A DNA stretch of 64,000 nucleotides from Alphaproteobacteria bacterium (GCA_024742485.1 JANSYK010000001.1:992001-1056000); one strand, 5' to 3'. Positions 45,839-55,620 are shown, numbered from the stretch's first letter. Made by a program: numbers and translations. The notes: a model not told the origin generated them from the letters alone.

Positions 45839-47257
45839 ATGCGCGCACGCAAACTCTTCATCGGTCAGAACATTCGAAAAATTCGCAACGAATTTGCTCT
45901 GACACAGGCGAATTTCGCCAAGCAGCTCGGCATCTCGACCAGCTATCTGAACCAGATCGAAAACAACCAACGGCACGTCACCGCGCCCGTTCTGTTGGCC
46001 CTTGCAGAGACATTTTCGGTTGATATCAGCACATTGTCCGTCAATGACAGCGACCGTTTGCTGGCCGATATGGCCGAAGCCATCGCCGATCCGCTCTTCA
46101 AGGCGGAACAGCCATCCGCCCAGGATCTCATGCAGGTGACACAGAACACACCAACGGTGGCGCGCGGTTTTCTGGCCATGCACCAGGCCCTGCGACGGGC
46201 CGGTGAACAACTGGCAGAGCTTGACGACCGGCTGGAACGGGTTGGAGGGCTGAGCGAACCGACCCCATACGAGGAAGTCCGGGATTTCTTTCACTACATC
46301 AACAACTACGTTCACGAACTCGACCTGTCGGCTGAAAAACTGGCCGATCGGCTGGCTGCCGCAACCCGCAGCCGGGTGCGAACCTTTGCCGACCATCTGG
46401 AGCGGCAACACCGGGTCCGCGTGACCATTGGCGGTAATGCCGACGGGCCGACAATTGTACGGCGCTACGATCCGGTGGCCCGCGTCTTGTCCCTCAATCC
46501 CAAGGCCGCCCCGTCGACCCATGCGTTCCAGATCGCCCATCAGATCGCGCTGCTGGAACATGCACAACCGATTGACGCCATCATCGACAAAGCGGGTTTT
46601 CAGTCGCGTGACGCACAGGATGTGTGCCGGATCGGTCTTGCAAACTACTTTGCCGGTAGCACGCTCCTGCCCTATGGCGCATTCCTGCAGGCTGCCGGAG
46701 AACTGCGCCACGATCTGGAATTGCTCGCAGACCGCTTCGGCGCCAGCACCGAACAGGTCGCGCACCGACTAAGTACGCTGCAAAGGCCGAGCCAGAAAGG
46801 AATTCCGTTCTTTTTCGCACGGGTCGATCAGGCCGGCAACATCACCAAGCGCCATAGCGCCACCAAGCTCCAATTCGCCCGATTTGGTTCCGCCTGCCCG
46901 CTATGGAACGTGCACAATGCCTTTGGCAATCCACAGCGCATTCTCAGGCAGTTGGCGGAAACACCCGACGGCGCTCGCTATTTCTGTCTGGCAACCGAAG
47001 TGACGAAGGCCAGCGGCGGCTATCATGACCCGGTGCAGCGCTACGCTTTGGCAGTTGGCTGCGAAATCAAACATGCCGGCTCTCTGGTCTATGCGGATGA
47101 TCTTGATCTGGAGAGCGACGCCACTTTCGAACCGATCGGCATATCCTGCCGCATCTGCGAGCGCACGGATTGCCATCAGCGGGCCGTGCCGCCCCTCAAG
47201 CGCAAGCTGACGGTCGATCACAATGCCCGCGACACCATCCCCTATACGTTCGAATAA
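45839..47257 (+). CDS. pccR: short-chain fatty acyl-CoA regulator (PccR/ScfR family)
   Basis: This 472-residue protein has an N-terminal XRE helix-turn-helix (FALTQANFAKQLGISTSYLNQIENNQRHVTAPVL), a central IrrE-like region (THAFQIAHQIALLEHA) and the family's C-terminal domain ending in GISCRICERTDCHQRAVPP. Regulators of this type sense propionyl-CoA or related acyl-CoAs and control carboxylase genes. The ATG at 45839 is preferred to an upstream TTG at 45809, which lies inside the operator-like repeats. It is divergent from bioY-pccBA. Confidence 0.9.
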   Translation: MRARKLFIGQNIRKIRNEFALTQANFAKQLGISTSYLNQIENNQRHVTAPVLLALAETFSVDISTLSVNDSDRLLADMAEAIADPLFKAEQPSAQDLMQVTQNTPTVARGFLAMHQALRRAGEQLAELDDRLERVGGLSEPTPYEEVRDFFHYINNYVHELDLSAEKLADRLAAATRSRVRTFADHLERQHRVRVTIGGNADGPTIVRRYDPVARVLSLNPKAAPSTHAFQIAHQIALLEHAQPIDAIIDKAGFQSRDAQDVCRIGLANYFAGSTLLPYGAFLQAAGELRHDLELLADRFGASTEQVAHRLSTLQRPSQKGIPFFFARVDQAGNITKRHSATKLQFARFGSACPLWNVHNAFGNPQRILRQLAETPDGARYFCLATEVTKASGGYHDPVQRYALAVGCEIKHAGSLVYADDLDLESDATFEPIGISCRICERTDCHQRAVPPLKRKLTVDHNARDTIPYTFE

Positions 47258-47289
47258 TCACCCGGCTGCAACGTGCCGCGATATCGGCG

Positions 47290-49953
47290 TCAGAAATTGA
47301 GCGAGATGTCACGGTGTCCTGAATTGCAGGACGCAACAAAGAGCGCAATCTCTCTTGGCAACCGATCCTGTTGCCGCAGTCCGATCGTATCACGGATCGT
47401 GACCTCAAGCGTGGCAAGCGCCGGCCGCAAGTCCGTTAGGGCCTGTTCCCGCCACTGTGTCTCGCTGTCGACCAGGGCGATGGCTTCTTCCAGGTTCTCG
47501 GCTGCCTTCTCGGGATCGGGTGTTCTTGCCCGCAAGGCCCGCCGGGCCTTCGACAGCAGCGATTTGACCTCCCCTGCTCCGGCAATGGAGTTGAGGGAAT
47601 CGGCAACGGATTTGAATTGTTCCGCCGCCGCTTCCGGGTCCGGGTTATTGATGACGTCGCGAAGGGCTTCGATCCTGGGCTTGCTTTGCGCAAGCGCATC
47701 GGATGCATCGATTACGCCGATGATCTCAACCAGCTGATTGTAGGCGTCATCAACATTGCGGCGATAATCAAGGCGCGCCTTGCTGTCGGCCTTTTGCAGG
47801 TCGCGATAGGCCGAATAGGTGTCATCCCACTCTGCGGGAATGTCCTCTTTGAGAACCTCTATATCGGCTTCAAGAGCGGCAATGTTGCGCTCAAACCTTT
47901 GCCGGCGCGTGTTCGCCGCTTCATCGTCGCCGCGCGTACGCGACAGCAAGGTCTTGTCCTCGGCCATCCGCTCTTCGAGCTTTCGAATATCCCGTTCAAT
48001 TTCACGCACGACATCGTGGATGGGACGGAATGCCGGGGCCGCTTCGATCAGCGCCGCCTCGGTGGCGGCCGTCTGCTTGATCAGGTCAAACGTGTTCTCG
48101 ACCCCGTCGAGACTGTCATTGAGATCATCGCGGACATCTTCCGGCAGGAAGCCGGTGTCGAGAGCGCTGGCACCACCCAGCGCGGCGCGAATCCGGTCAC
48201 CATCGGTATTGAGATGATCGAACACATACTGCTCAATACAGTATTGCAGACGCGGATTGCGCGGCGGCGGTGCCGTTTCCGACAAGAGGGCCACACGGTT
48301 CGGCAGGTAGTTGACCAGCGAGGGCGTCAGGGCGACGACCACCAGTGCAAGCAACTGTAGTCCGATAAACGCGATAACGCCCTTATACATCTCGATCGTG
48401 CGCACCGTCGCGTCGGCAACTCCGCGCAGATAGAACAGGGCAAAGCCGAACGGTGGTGTGAGGAATGATGTCTGGATGTTCAGGCCAATCATGACACCCA
48501 GCCAGACGGCGGTGATATTGGCGCCGGGATCAGCCAGCAGGATGGGCGCGACTATCGGAACGACAACGACGGCGATCTCGATAAAATCGAGAAAGAACCC
48601 GAGCACGAAGATCACCAGCATCACAACCAGGAACTGAAGCCAGAATCCACCCGGGAGACTGGTCAGGAATTCCCGGACCAGTTCCTCGCCGCCAAAGGCC
48701 CGGAACGCGGCGGTCAACATTGCCGCACCCAGCAGAATGATGAACACCAGAGATGTTGTCTTGGCCGTTTCGATCATCACGCCATACAGCGTGTTGTCGA
48801 TCTTGAAGGCTCGCCATCCGCTCCACACCAAAGCAATGACCAGAAATGCGACCGCAATGACGGCAAGCACCACGCCGATCATATCATCTTGCGAATGGAT
48901 GGATTTTACGTTGGCCGAATAAAGGCTCAATATGACTGCCAGAGCAGCCAATGAGCCGAGGGCCAGAAGCGCCGGTGCATAGGCACGCCGCTTTCCTTCC
49001 ATCAATCGGTAACCGGCCATGACGGTTGCGCCGGCGGCACCGATGGCACCAGCCTGGTTGACCGTTGCGATGCCACCCACGATGGAACCGAGAACCAGGA
49101 GGATCAGCGCCAATGGCGGCACCAGTGTAATGAAAACCTTCAGTGCAAAGGCCGCATTGTATTTGCCGTCATAGCGCACGGCAGGCGCGGCCTTCGGATT
49201 GAAAAAGGCATAAATCAAGATGAACAGCATATAGAGGCCGACCAGAAGAAGGCCGGGCAGGAAGGCGCCGAGGAACATTTCACCGGCACTGGTGGCGCCG
49301 ACTTCGAAGATCGTCGGCATCGAGATTTCGCCGGTAGCCTCCTTGTAGAGGGCTTTGCGTGCTGTCCCCGCCTGATCGGCGGCCCCCGCGAGCTGATCCG
49401 CAAGAATGATGAGAACGATGGATGGCGGAATAATCTGACCCAATGTCCCGGAGGCGGCGATCGTTCCAGTGGCCAGTGGCTTGGAATAGTTGTTCTTCAG
49501 CATCGCCGGCAATGAGATCAGCCCCATTGCCACGACCGTTGCACCGACAATGCCCGTTGTCGCCGCCAGCAAGGCGCCAACAAAGACAACGGAAATGCCG
49601 AGCCCACCAGGAATAGGACCGAAAAGCTGCGCCATGGTGATGAGCAGGTCTTCCGCAATCCGCGACCGCTGCAACATGATGCCCATGAAGATAAACAGCG
49701 GAATGGCGATCAGCGTGTCGCGTTCGGGTTGCCAATAGACCCCTCGAAGATTGTTGACCCCGGCGCTCAGCCACTGTGCCGGACCGCCATGTACAAAGAA
49801 AGCATCGGTATCACCGGCAAACAGATACCCGCACAATGCGGCAATGAAGATCGTCAGAATAGCCGAACCGGGCAGTGCAAAGGCAACCGGGTAGCCTGAC
49901 CCCAGTGCGACCGCCATCAAAAGGATCAGGAGAAGAAGAAACAGCAATTCCAT
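47290..49953 (-). CDS. dctM: TRAP transporter large permease with long C-terminal soluble extension
   Basis: This 887-residue protein has a TRAP DctM-type membrane domain at about residues 1-550, with IAIPLFIFMGIMLQRSRIAEDLL, ASGTLGQIIPPSIVLIILADQ and TSFLTPPFGFALFYLRG. Usual DctM proteins are near 430 residues. Two enlargements are visible: an internal hydrophobic insert (about 325-385) and a charged, helical, coiled-coil-like tail from about 556 to the end, with heptad-like stretches such as VVREIERDIRKLEERMAEDKTLL and ALEADIEVLKED. The ATG at 49953 is the first before a membrane helix. The tail has no family I recognise. Confidence 0.88.
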   Translation of the reverse strand: MELLFLLLLILLMAVALGSGYPVAFALPGSAILTIFIAALCGYLFAGDTDAFFVHGGPAQWLSAGVNNLRGVYWQPERDTLIAIPLFIFMGIMLQRSRIAEDLLITMAQLFGPIPGGLGISVVFVGALLAATTGIVGATVVAMGLISLPAMLKNNYSKPLATGTIAASGTLGQIIPPSIVLIILADQLAGAADQAGTARKALYKEATGEISMPTIFEVGATSAGEMFLGAFLPGLLLVGLYMLFILIYAFFNPKAAPAVRYDGKYNAAFALKVFITLVPPLALILLVLGSIVGGIATVNQAGAIGAAGATVMAGYRLMEGKRRAYAPALLALGSLAALAVILSLYSANVKSIHSQDDMIGVVLAVIAVAFLVIALVWSGWRAFKIDNTLYGVMIETAKTTSLVFIILLGAAMLTAAFRAFGGEELVREFLTSLPGGFWLQFLVVMLVIFVLGFFLDFIEIAVVVVPIVAPILLADPGANITAVWLGVMIGLNIQTSFLTPPFGFALFYLRGVADATVRTIEMYKGVIAFIGLQLLALVVVALTPSLVNYLPNRVALLSETAPPPRNPRLQYCIEQYVFDHLNTDGDRIRAALGGASALDTGFLPEDVRDDLNDSLDGVENTFDLIKQTAATEAALIEAAPAFRPIHDVVREIERDIRKLEERMAEDKTLLSRTRGDDEAANTRRQRFERNIAALEADIEVLKEDIPAEWDDTYSAYRDLQKADSKARLDYRRNVDDAYNQLVEIIGVIDASDALAQSKPRIEALRDVINNPDPEAAAEQFKSVADSLNSIAGAGEVKSLLSKARRALRARTPDPEKAAENLEEAIALVDSETQWREQALTDLRPALATLEVTIRDTIGLRQQDRLPREIALFVASCNSGHRDISLNF

Positions 49954-49975
49954 GATCTGACCCGTCCCTGTTCTT

Positions 49976-50965
49976 CTATGCCACGTTGGTCGCAGCGTGA
50001 TCCACGTGGCCTGGCTCCTCGCGCCAGTCTGCGACCGCACTCATCAGATATCCGACAAACTGGATCAGCATCGAAATAGCGAAGATCGCCAGGAAAGCTG
50101 CCATGATGTATTTGACATACATGCCGAACCCGGACTGGGTCACTTCAAAGGTAAAGACCGGCGCGGTGATGATCGAGGACTTGCCGGACATTCCAATGAT
50201 GAGGATGGTCCAGCAAAACACAATTCCCATAGACAGAGTACCGATCGTATTGACTGCACCCTTGGTCCGGTTTTTGAACGCCGCGTAGAAGACGTCCACG
50301 CGCACATGCCCCTCCTCGACGAGCGTATAGGCGCTGGCAAAAAGGAAGAGTGCTCCATACCAGAATCGAACCAGATCACTCATGAAGGGCTGTTCATAGG
50401 AAAACACGAAGCGTGAGATCACGATCAGCAATTCAGCAACCACGATCAGCAGGGCCAGCCACATGAATCCGAGCGTTCGCGTGAAGGCCGCGATGACAAA
50501 CGCAAGCAGCGCCAGGGGTACGTGAACATACGGACCGCGAAACAGCGATCGACCCAGGTTTTTTGCCATGTCCTCACCGACAATGACCTCAAGCAGACCT
50601 TCGGTTCGAAGGAACGAGATGGTGGCGTCGACAAGGCCAATCAGAAAAACGGCCCAGAAGGCCGCTCTAATCAGGAAGTTGTTCAGGTTTGTTATGCGTT
50701 CTGCATCGGTGCGAAGGTTGATGCCCGGGCTGGACGCGACAAACACGATCGCCAACACGGCCGCAATCGGATAGAGCGCAAACTGCAGCCATGCCAACTG
50801 CCCCTCCCCGCCGGACACAAGGGCTGCGCCGGGAAAACCGGCACCAAATGTGAAAAAGACATTCAGCACAAATACCAGAAGAACCGCCAGATTGATCCAT
50901 CCGAAGATTCGCGTGGCAACCGACCATTTGGAAACGGCATCGGCGGTGTTCACATCACCTGACAT
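49976..50965 (-). CDS. dctQ: TRAP transporter small permease, extended (DctQ)
   Basis: This 329-residue protein is about twice the usual DctQ length. The C-terminal half has the normal four-helix DctQ unit (FWYGALFLFASAYTLVEEGHVRVDVFY), preceded by extra membrane segments from the N-terminus to about residue 180. The ATG at 50965 follows GGAGGG, which lies just after the T-run of a terminator-like hairpin. It pairs with the extended DctM 22 bp downstream. Confidence 0.87.
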   Translation of the reverse strand: MSGDVNTADAVSKWSVATRIFGWINLAVLLVFVLNVFFTFGAGFPGAALVSGGEGQLAWLQFALYPIAAVLAIVFVASSPGINLRTDAERITNLNNFLIRAAFWAVFLIGLVDATISFLRTEGLLEVIVGEDMAKNLGRSLFRGPYVHVPLALLAFVIAAFTRTLGFMWLALLIVVAELLIVISRFVFSYEQPFMSDLVRFWYGALFLFASAYTLVEEGHVRVDVFYAAFKNRTKGAVNTIGTLSMGIVFCWTILIIGMSGKSSIITAPVFTFEVTQSGFGMYVKYIMAAFLAIFAISMLIQFVGYLMSAVADWREEPGHVDHAATNVA

Positions 50966-50974
50966 ATGGCCCTC

Positions 50975-51008
50975 CAAAAAACGGGATGGAAACTGGTTCC
51001 ATCCCGTT
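50975..51008 (-). terminator. intra-operon terminator/attenuator between dctP and dctQ
   Basis: On the minus strand a perfect 12-bp stem (AACGGGATGGAA and TTCCATCCCGTT) with a 5-base loop is followed by T-rich sequence and then the GGAGGG ribosome site of dctQ. This is a strong rho-independent-type structure inside an operon, so partial read-through would give more binding protein than permease. Confidence 0.8.
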
Positions 51009-51032
51009 CTGGTTTTCTAGAAGCAACCGGGT

Positions 51033-52127
51033 TTAAATTCCCAGGGCCTGGTTACGCAGGTTCGTGTAGCTGACTTCCTGCAGGGCCTGCCAACTGCCGA
51101 TTTCAAGCAGCGCCGACTGGAACTCGTCATTGATTTTCTTGGCGAGTGGACTGTGGTCGCGAACCTCTTCAAAGACTTCCGCTGACGCTTCGGCAAAGGC
51201 TTCATAAATGTCTTCGGAGAAGATTTTCAGCTGAACGCCGTTTTCGTCGATCATGCGCTTGAGATACGCACCATTGTTGGCATTGACCTCGTCAAAACCC
51301 TTGGTCGACTCCTCGGTGGCAGCAGCCTCGATGACGGCCCTTTCCCAATCCGTCAGACCTTCCCACCAGGATTTGTTCATTCCCAGTGACAATACGCTGC
51401 CGGGTTCATGGAATCCGGGACCGTAGTAGAACTTGGCAACCTCGTAGAACTTCATGAAATAGTCGTTGTAGGGGCCAACCCATTCCGTAGCGTCAATCGC
51501 GCCGGAAACCAGGTTTTCATAAATCTGGCCGCCCGGAACCGCGATCGGTGATGCGCCCAGCTTGGCCATGACGTCTCCGCCAAGTCCCGGAATACGCATT
51601 TTCAGTCCCTGCAGATCGTCGGCAGAGTTGATTTCCTTGTTGAACCAACCGCCCATCTGCGCGCCGGTGTTTCCGGCCGCCAGAGCCTTGATACCGAATT
51701 CGCCACTGACTTCATCCCACAGTTCCTGGCCACCACCAAAACGAATCCAGGCGGTTATCTCGTTTGTCGTCATGCCGAACGGAACGGACGTGAAATAGGC
51801 CAAACCTGGATGCTTGCCCTTCCAGTAGTAGTCAGCGCCGCTATAGGCCTGTGCATTGCCTGACGCTGCTTCATCGAATGAGTCGAAGGCGCCGACGCGC
51901 TCGTTTGCAGCGAAATACTGAACATTCAAACGGCCCTCGGACAGCTCTGCAATTCGCGCTGCCAGACGCTGTTGTGAAATTCCGATACCCGGAAAATCGC
52001 GTGGCCAAGTTGAAAGAATGACCATGTCTTTGGTCGATTGGGTCACAGCCGGTGTCGCGAGCGCGGCCGCGGCTGTTACACCTGCGGTTGCGGTACCGGC
52101 TGTTTTTAGAAATTTACGGCGGTCCAT
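51033..52127 (-). CDS. dctP: TRAP transporter substrate-binding protein (DctP family, Tat leader)
   Basis: This 364-residue protein has a twin-arginine leader (MDRRKFLKTAGTATAG) and then a DctP-like body: ILSTWPRDFPGIG, LKMRIPGLGGDVMAKLGASPIAVPGGQIYENLVSGAIDATEWVGPYND. The latter resembles the TakP/mannitol-chloroaromatic group that binds 2-oxoacids and related acids. Tat export suits binding proteins folded with a ligand or metal. The start follows GGGAGG. It leads the dctPQM operon, divergent from a two-component system. Confidence 0.9.
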   Translation of the reverse strand: MDRRKFLKTAGTATAGVTAAAALATPAVTQSTKDMVILSTWPRDFPGIGISQQRLAARIAELSEGRLNVQYFAANERVGAFDSFDEAASGNAQAYSGADYYWKGKHPGLAYFTSVPFGMTTNEITAWIRFGGGQELWDEVSGEFGIKALAAGNTGAQMGGWFNKEINSADDLQGLKMRIPGLGGDVMAKLGASPIAVPGGQIYENLVSGAIDATEWVGPYNDYFMKFYEVAKFYYGPGFHEPGSVLSLGMNKSWWEGLTDWERAVIEAAATEESTKGFDEVNANNGAYLKRMIDENGVQLKIFSEDIYEAFAEASAEVFEEVRDHSPLAKKINDEFQSALLEIGSWQALQEVSYTNLRNQALGI

Positions 52128-52142
52128 AATAGTCCTCCCAAG

Positions 52143-52158
52143 AAGTGTGTGGACACTT
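52143..52158. repeat. short inverted repeat upstream of dctP
   Basis: AAGTGT-GTGG-ACACTT lies just upstream of the dctP ribosome site, in a 253-bp divergent promoter region with no other gene. It could be an operator or a 5'-leader hairpin. The arms are only 6 bp. Confidence 0.3.
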
Positions 52159-52380
52159 GATAAATCTGAAAGGAATCCGACCGGCCTGAATGGCCTTGCC
52201 CTTCCTCCCTGTCTCCCAATAGTAAATTGACTTCAAATTCTCAATTGGTGCAAGTGCGTATCGCATAGGTAGTAGTGCGGATGACAGGATGTCGCACAAC
52301 GACTTTGATGGGCTTCATTACTCTGGGAAAGCGCGGATATTGAAGCCGCACAAGACGATTGCGAATGACCAAACAGCGGA

Positions 52381-53787
52381 ATGATTGACATGAATTTTCG
52401 GATCAAATTGCTCGCGATCACAATCTTGCCAGTGGTCCTCATTTCGCTGGCGGCGCTGATCCTCATCAACATCCAGTCCCACCAGCTCGCCGAAGTTCAA
52501 GGCGCGGCGGTGGAAAAGATGATCCGGGATTCAAAGGAATCCGAACTGCGCAATTACATAAAAATGGCGCAGTCCGCAGTCGAACCCTTCTACCAATGGG
52601 ACAATGTGTCAAAAATTCAGGCGCAGAAATACGTCTCGGACGTCATGCAGCAAATGACCTTCGGCCAGGATGGGTATTTCTTCATCTTCAAGGCGGATGG
52701 AACCAATCTGGTTCACCCGCGGCAGCCGGAACTGGTGGGGCACAACTGGATCGATCTGGAGGATTCCCAGGGGCGACGGGTAATCAGCGACCTCATTGAG
52801 CTCGGCCGCCAAGGTGGTTCGTTCTATCAATATGTCTGGAACAAACCGTCCAGCGGCGCCGATGCCGAAAAGCTGGGACTGTCCTTCTTCCTCGACAAAT
52901 GGGACTGGATGATCGGGTCGGGCCTCTACATGGACGACATTGCTGCCCAGATCGGCTCCATTCGTCAGCAGCTTGAAAACAATGTCGAGCAAACCCAATG
53001 GGTCCTCATTGTACTGGCCGTTGGTGCCGTGGCCATGACCAGTCTTTTATTTGCCGTAATTCACATCTCTGAACAGCGCCTGGCCGACAGCCGCCTGAAA
53101 AAAGTCGCGGCCGGCATTGTCGAGACGCAGGAAAACGAGCGTAAACGCGTATCGCGAGAGCTTCATGACGGGATTTCCCAACTGTTGGTCTCTGCACGCT
53201 ACGGCCTGGATCAGGCCCATTCCAATGCCCTTGGAAACTCGGCCATCGCCGATCCGATTGAAAAATCGGCCAACGCCATTTCCAGCGCCATTGCCGAGAT
53301 CCGGCGAATTTCCATGGCGCTGCGCCCATCTGTCCTGGATGAACTGGGACTGGCGGCGGCGTTGAAAAGCCTTTGTGACGATTTTGAAGCACAGACCGGT
53401 GTCACCGTTCACTCAGACATTCAGACCGTGGGTGATCTCTTGGGAGAGCGTGAAAAGACCACCTATTACCGCATAGCTCAGGAGGCACTGACCAACATCG
53501 CCAAGCATGCCCAGGCGACCGATGCCTGGGTCGAGCTGGTCACTTCGAAGCGGGCGGTGACCCTCGAAATCCGCGACAACGGGGTCGGCCTGTCGCCGGC
53601 AAGCACAACCGACTATGGCGGCGGATTGGGCATGCAGAACATGCTCGAACGCATCGAAAGTCACGGCGGTCAGCTCAGAAGATCCGTTGCGCCCGAGGGC
53701 GGCCTTTGCCTTCGGGTCTTGTTGCAAAAGAACAGCGCAAAGCCGAAACACCAAGACGCAGCGCACCGCCAGCTCGAAAACGCCTGA
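52381..53787 (+). CDS. Cache-domain sensor histidine kinase (NarL-partner type)
   Basis: This 468-residue membrane kinase has a first membrane helix at about residues 11-30, a periplasmic single-Cache domain at about 40-195 (GQDGYFFIFKADGTNLVHPRQPELVG), and a second helix at about 207-228. A HisKA_3 dimer region follows with His262 in SRELHDGISQLL, then the HATPase with YRIAQEALTNIAKHA and DNGVGL, GGLGMQNM. ATGs at 52381 and 52390 are both possible. It is divergent from the TRAP operon and upstream of its response regulator, so it probably senses the transported acid. Confidence 0.9.
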   Translation: MIDMNFRIKLLAITILPVVLISLAALILINIQSHQLAEVQGAAVEKMIRDSKESELRNYIKMAQSAVEPFYQWDNVSKIQAQKYVSDVMQQMTFGQDGYFFIFKADGTNLVHPRQPELVGHNWIDLEDSQGRRVISDLIELGRQGGSFYQYVWNKPSSGADAEKLGLSFFLDKWDWMIGSGLYMDDIAAQIGSIRQQLENNVEQTQWVLIVLAVGAVAMTSLLFAVIHISEQRLADSRLKKVAAGIVETQENERKRVSRELHDGISQLLVSARYGLDQAHSNALGNSAIADPIEKSANAISSAIAEIRRISMALRPSVLDELGLAAALKSLCDDFEAQTGVTVHSDIQTVGDLLGEREKTTYYRIAQEALTNIAKHAQATDAWVELVTSKRAVTLEIRDNGVGLSPASTTDYGGGLGMQNMLERIESHGGQLRRSVAPEGGLCLRVLLQKNSAKPKHQDAAHRQLENA

Positions 53788-53906
53788 GGGCACTGCAAGC
53801 AAGCCGTGCGATTGCCCCTGCACAGTGTCCCCAATAGACTTGCAATCCGTACCCGAATGCCGATATTTAACCCCAAAAGGCACCAAAAGGGCCATTAGGG
53901 GAACCA

Positions 53907-54560
53907 ATGCAGTCTGTGAAATCAGACGGCGCACGGCTTCGGTTAGTCATCGCGGATGATCATGATCTGCTGCGTGACGGTATTCGATCGCGTCTGTCGG
54001 ATGAGGAATTTGTGGACATTGTCGGCGAAGCCCGCAATGGGCGTGAAGCGGTCGAGCTTTGCCTGCAGTTGCATCCCGACATGGTGCTCCTGGATATTTC
54101 AATGCCGGAACTGAACGGCCTTGAAGCGGCCGCGCAGATCAAACAATCCCTGTCCGATATCAAGATCCTGTTTCTGTCGATCTACGACAATGAGGAATAT
54201 GTACGCGAAGCGCTGCGCATTGGCGCCAATGGCTTTGTCCTCAAGGACGTGTCGAAGGCTGAAATGATCAATGCGATAAAATCAGTTGCGCTTGGCGCCA
54301 CCTATTTGGGTCCGCAGGCCGCCGCCTCGTTGGCCAAACGCCCCATGGCGGAGGGACAAAACATCGGTGATTTCGGATTGACGAGCCGCGAGAAGGAAGT
54401 CCTCGCAGCTGTCTCGAAAGGTCTGACCAACCGCGAAATCGCTCTTCAGTTGAGCATTAGCGTGCGAACGGTTGAGAGCCACCGCCTGTCCATTAGGGAA
54501 AAGACCGGTGGAGGAAATGCTGTCGCTCTTTCCAAGATCGCAGGCAAACTCGGCCTGTAG
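53907..54560 (+). CDS. NarL/FixJ-type response regulator
   Basis: This 217-residue protein has a receiver domain with phospho-acceptor Asp63 (MVLLDISMPE), acidic pocket ADDHD and Lys in VLKDVS, followed by a LuxR-type HTH (LTSREKEVLAAVSKGLTNREIALQLSISVRTVESHRLSI). The start follows AGGGGAA. It lies 119 bp after the Cache kinase, its probable partner, and probably controls the neighbouring TRAP operon. Confidence 0.92.
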   Translation: MQSVKSDGARLRLVIADDHDLLRDGIRSRLSDEEFVDIVGEARNGREAVELCLQLHPDMVLLDISMPELNGLEAAAQIKQSLSDIKILFLSIYDNEEYVREALRIGANGFVLKDVSKAEMINAIKSVALGATYLGPQAAASLAKRPMAEGQNIGDFGLTSREKEVLAAVSKGLTNREIALQLSISVRTVESHRLSIREKTGGGNAVALSKIAGKLGL

Positions 54561-54809
54561 CTACCCCTGCACCGCATCGTTCTTAACAATATCGAAACAA
54601 ATTCAGCGCACCGTATGGTTAGCAAATGGTGAAATTTGCTGCAAAAACTGGAGCGGCATCGCATAAACCTGTTGAAATGTGGCCGGATTGTGGCTCATAT
54701 CGATTCCGCGATAATTGCAAGGTCGGCCTGTTGGACGGCATGAAACGTTCCTATATGTCGACCGATCAAGTGGTATCAACCAACCGGGCCTGGTGGCTTT
54801 TGTGGCACG

Positions 54810-55592
54810 ATGGAAACGACAAACCTTCTAGATGAACTTGCCCAGACGGCACGGGTCGCTGGGCAAGCCGTTATGCGTGTATACGAAGAGGATCATGCGG
54901 CCTCGCTGAAGCATGACGGCTCACCGGTGACGAAGGCCGATCAAAGCGCCGAGGCGATCATCCTTCGCGATCTCGAACGGATGGAGCCAGACATTCACGT
55001 TGTTTCGGAAGAAAACACAGAAAGCCATTTTTCTACTCCTCCAAGCCGTTTTTTTCTGGTTGATCCGTTGGACGGCACGAAGGAGTTCCTGAAAAAGGAC
55101 GGACATGGTTGCTTCACCGTCAACATTGCCCTGATTGAACAGGGTATTCCAGTATTGGGTATTGTCTACGCCCCGGCACTGGACCGGATGTTCATGGGTG
55201 GCCGGGGTGTGGGTGCGGTCGAGACCACGAATGGCGTACAGAAGGAAATACGAATTCGCCCGTGTCCAAGCACCGGCCCGGTCGCCGTGGCCAGCAGTTC
55301 ACACCGTGATATGGAAACCGACAGCTGGCTGGAAGGCAACCGGATCGAACAGACGAGATCTATCGGTTCGTCGCTGAAATTCTGTCTGCTCGCCTCTGGC
55401 GAAGTTGATGTCTATCCTCGTTTCGGATGCACGATGGAATGGGACACGGCAGCAGGAGACGCTGTCTTGCGGGCAGCAGGCGGGACTGTCACAACACCTG
55501 ACAACCAGCCATTTCTCTACGGAAAATCCCACTACCGCAATGGACCCTTCATCGCCTGTGGCGGCTGGTCAATCAAGCAATCTCTCTGCTAG
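54810..55592 (+). CDS. cysQ: 3'(2'),5'-bisphosphate nucleotidase (CysQ-like)
   Basis: This 260-residue inositol-monophosphatase-fold enzyme has the metal-site motifs VVSEEN, DPLDGTKEF and, near the end, MEWDTAAGDAVLRAAGG. DPLDGTKEF with KEF is typical of CysQ, which removes phosphate from PAP during sulfate assimilation. No other sulfur gene is adjacent. The ribosome site is weak. The 249-bp gap before it shows no convincing gene. Confidence 0.88.
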   Translation: METTNLLDELAQTARVAGQAVMRVYEEDHAASLKHDGSPVTKADQSAEAIILRDLERMEPDIHVVSEENTESHFSTPPSRFFLVDPLDGTKEFLKKDGHGCFTVNIALIEQGIPVLGIVYAPALDRMFMGGRGVGAVETTNGVQKEIRIRPCPSTGPVAVASSSHRDMETDSWLEGNRIEQTRSIGSSLKFCLLASGEVDVYPRFGCTMEWDTAAGDAVLRAAGGTVTTPDNQPFLYGKSHYRNGPFIACGGWSIKQSLC

Positions 55593-55620
55593 TTGATTCC
55601 TGTTGGCGGGTTCCCTACCG

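Noticed and set aside
54561-54809. Possible small gene (about 69 codons) before cysQ
   Set aside because: The frame overlaps the start of cysQ, has no ribosome site and no recognisable sequence.
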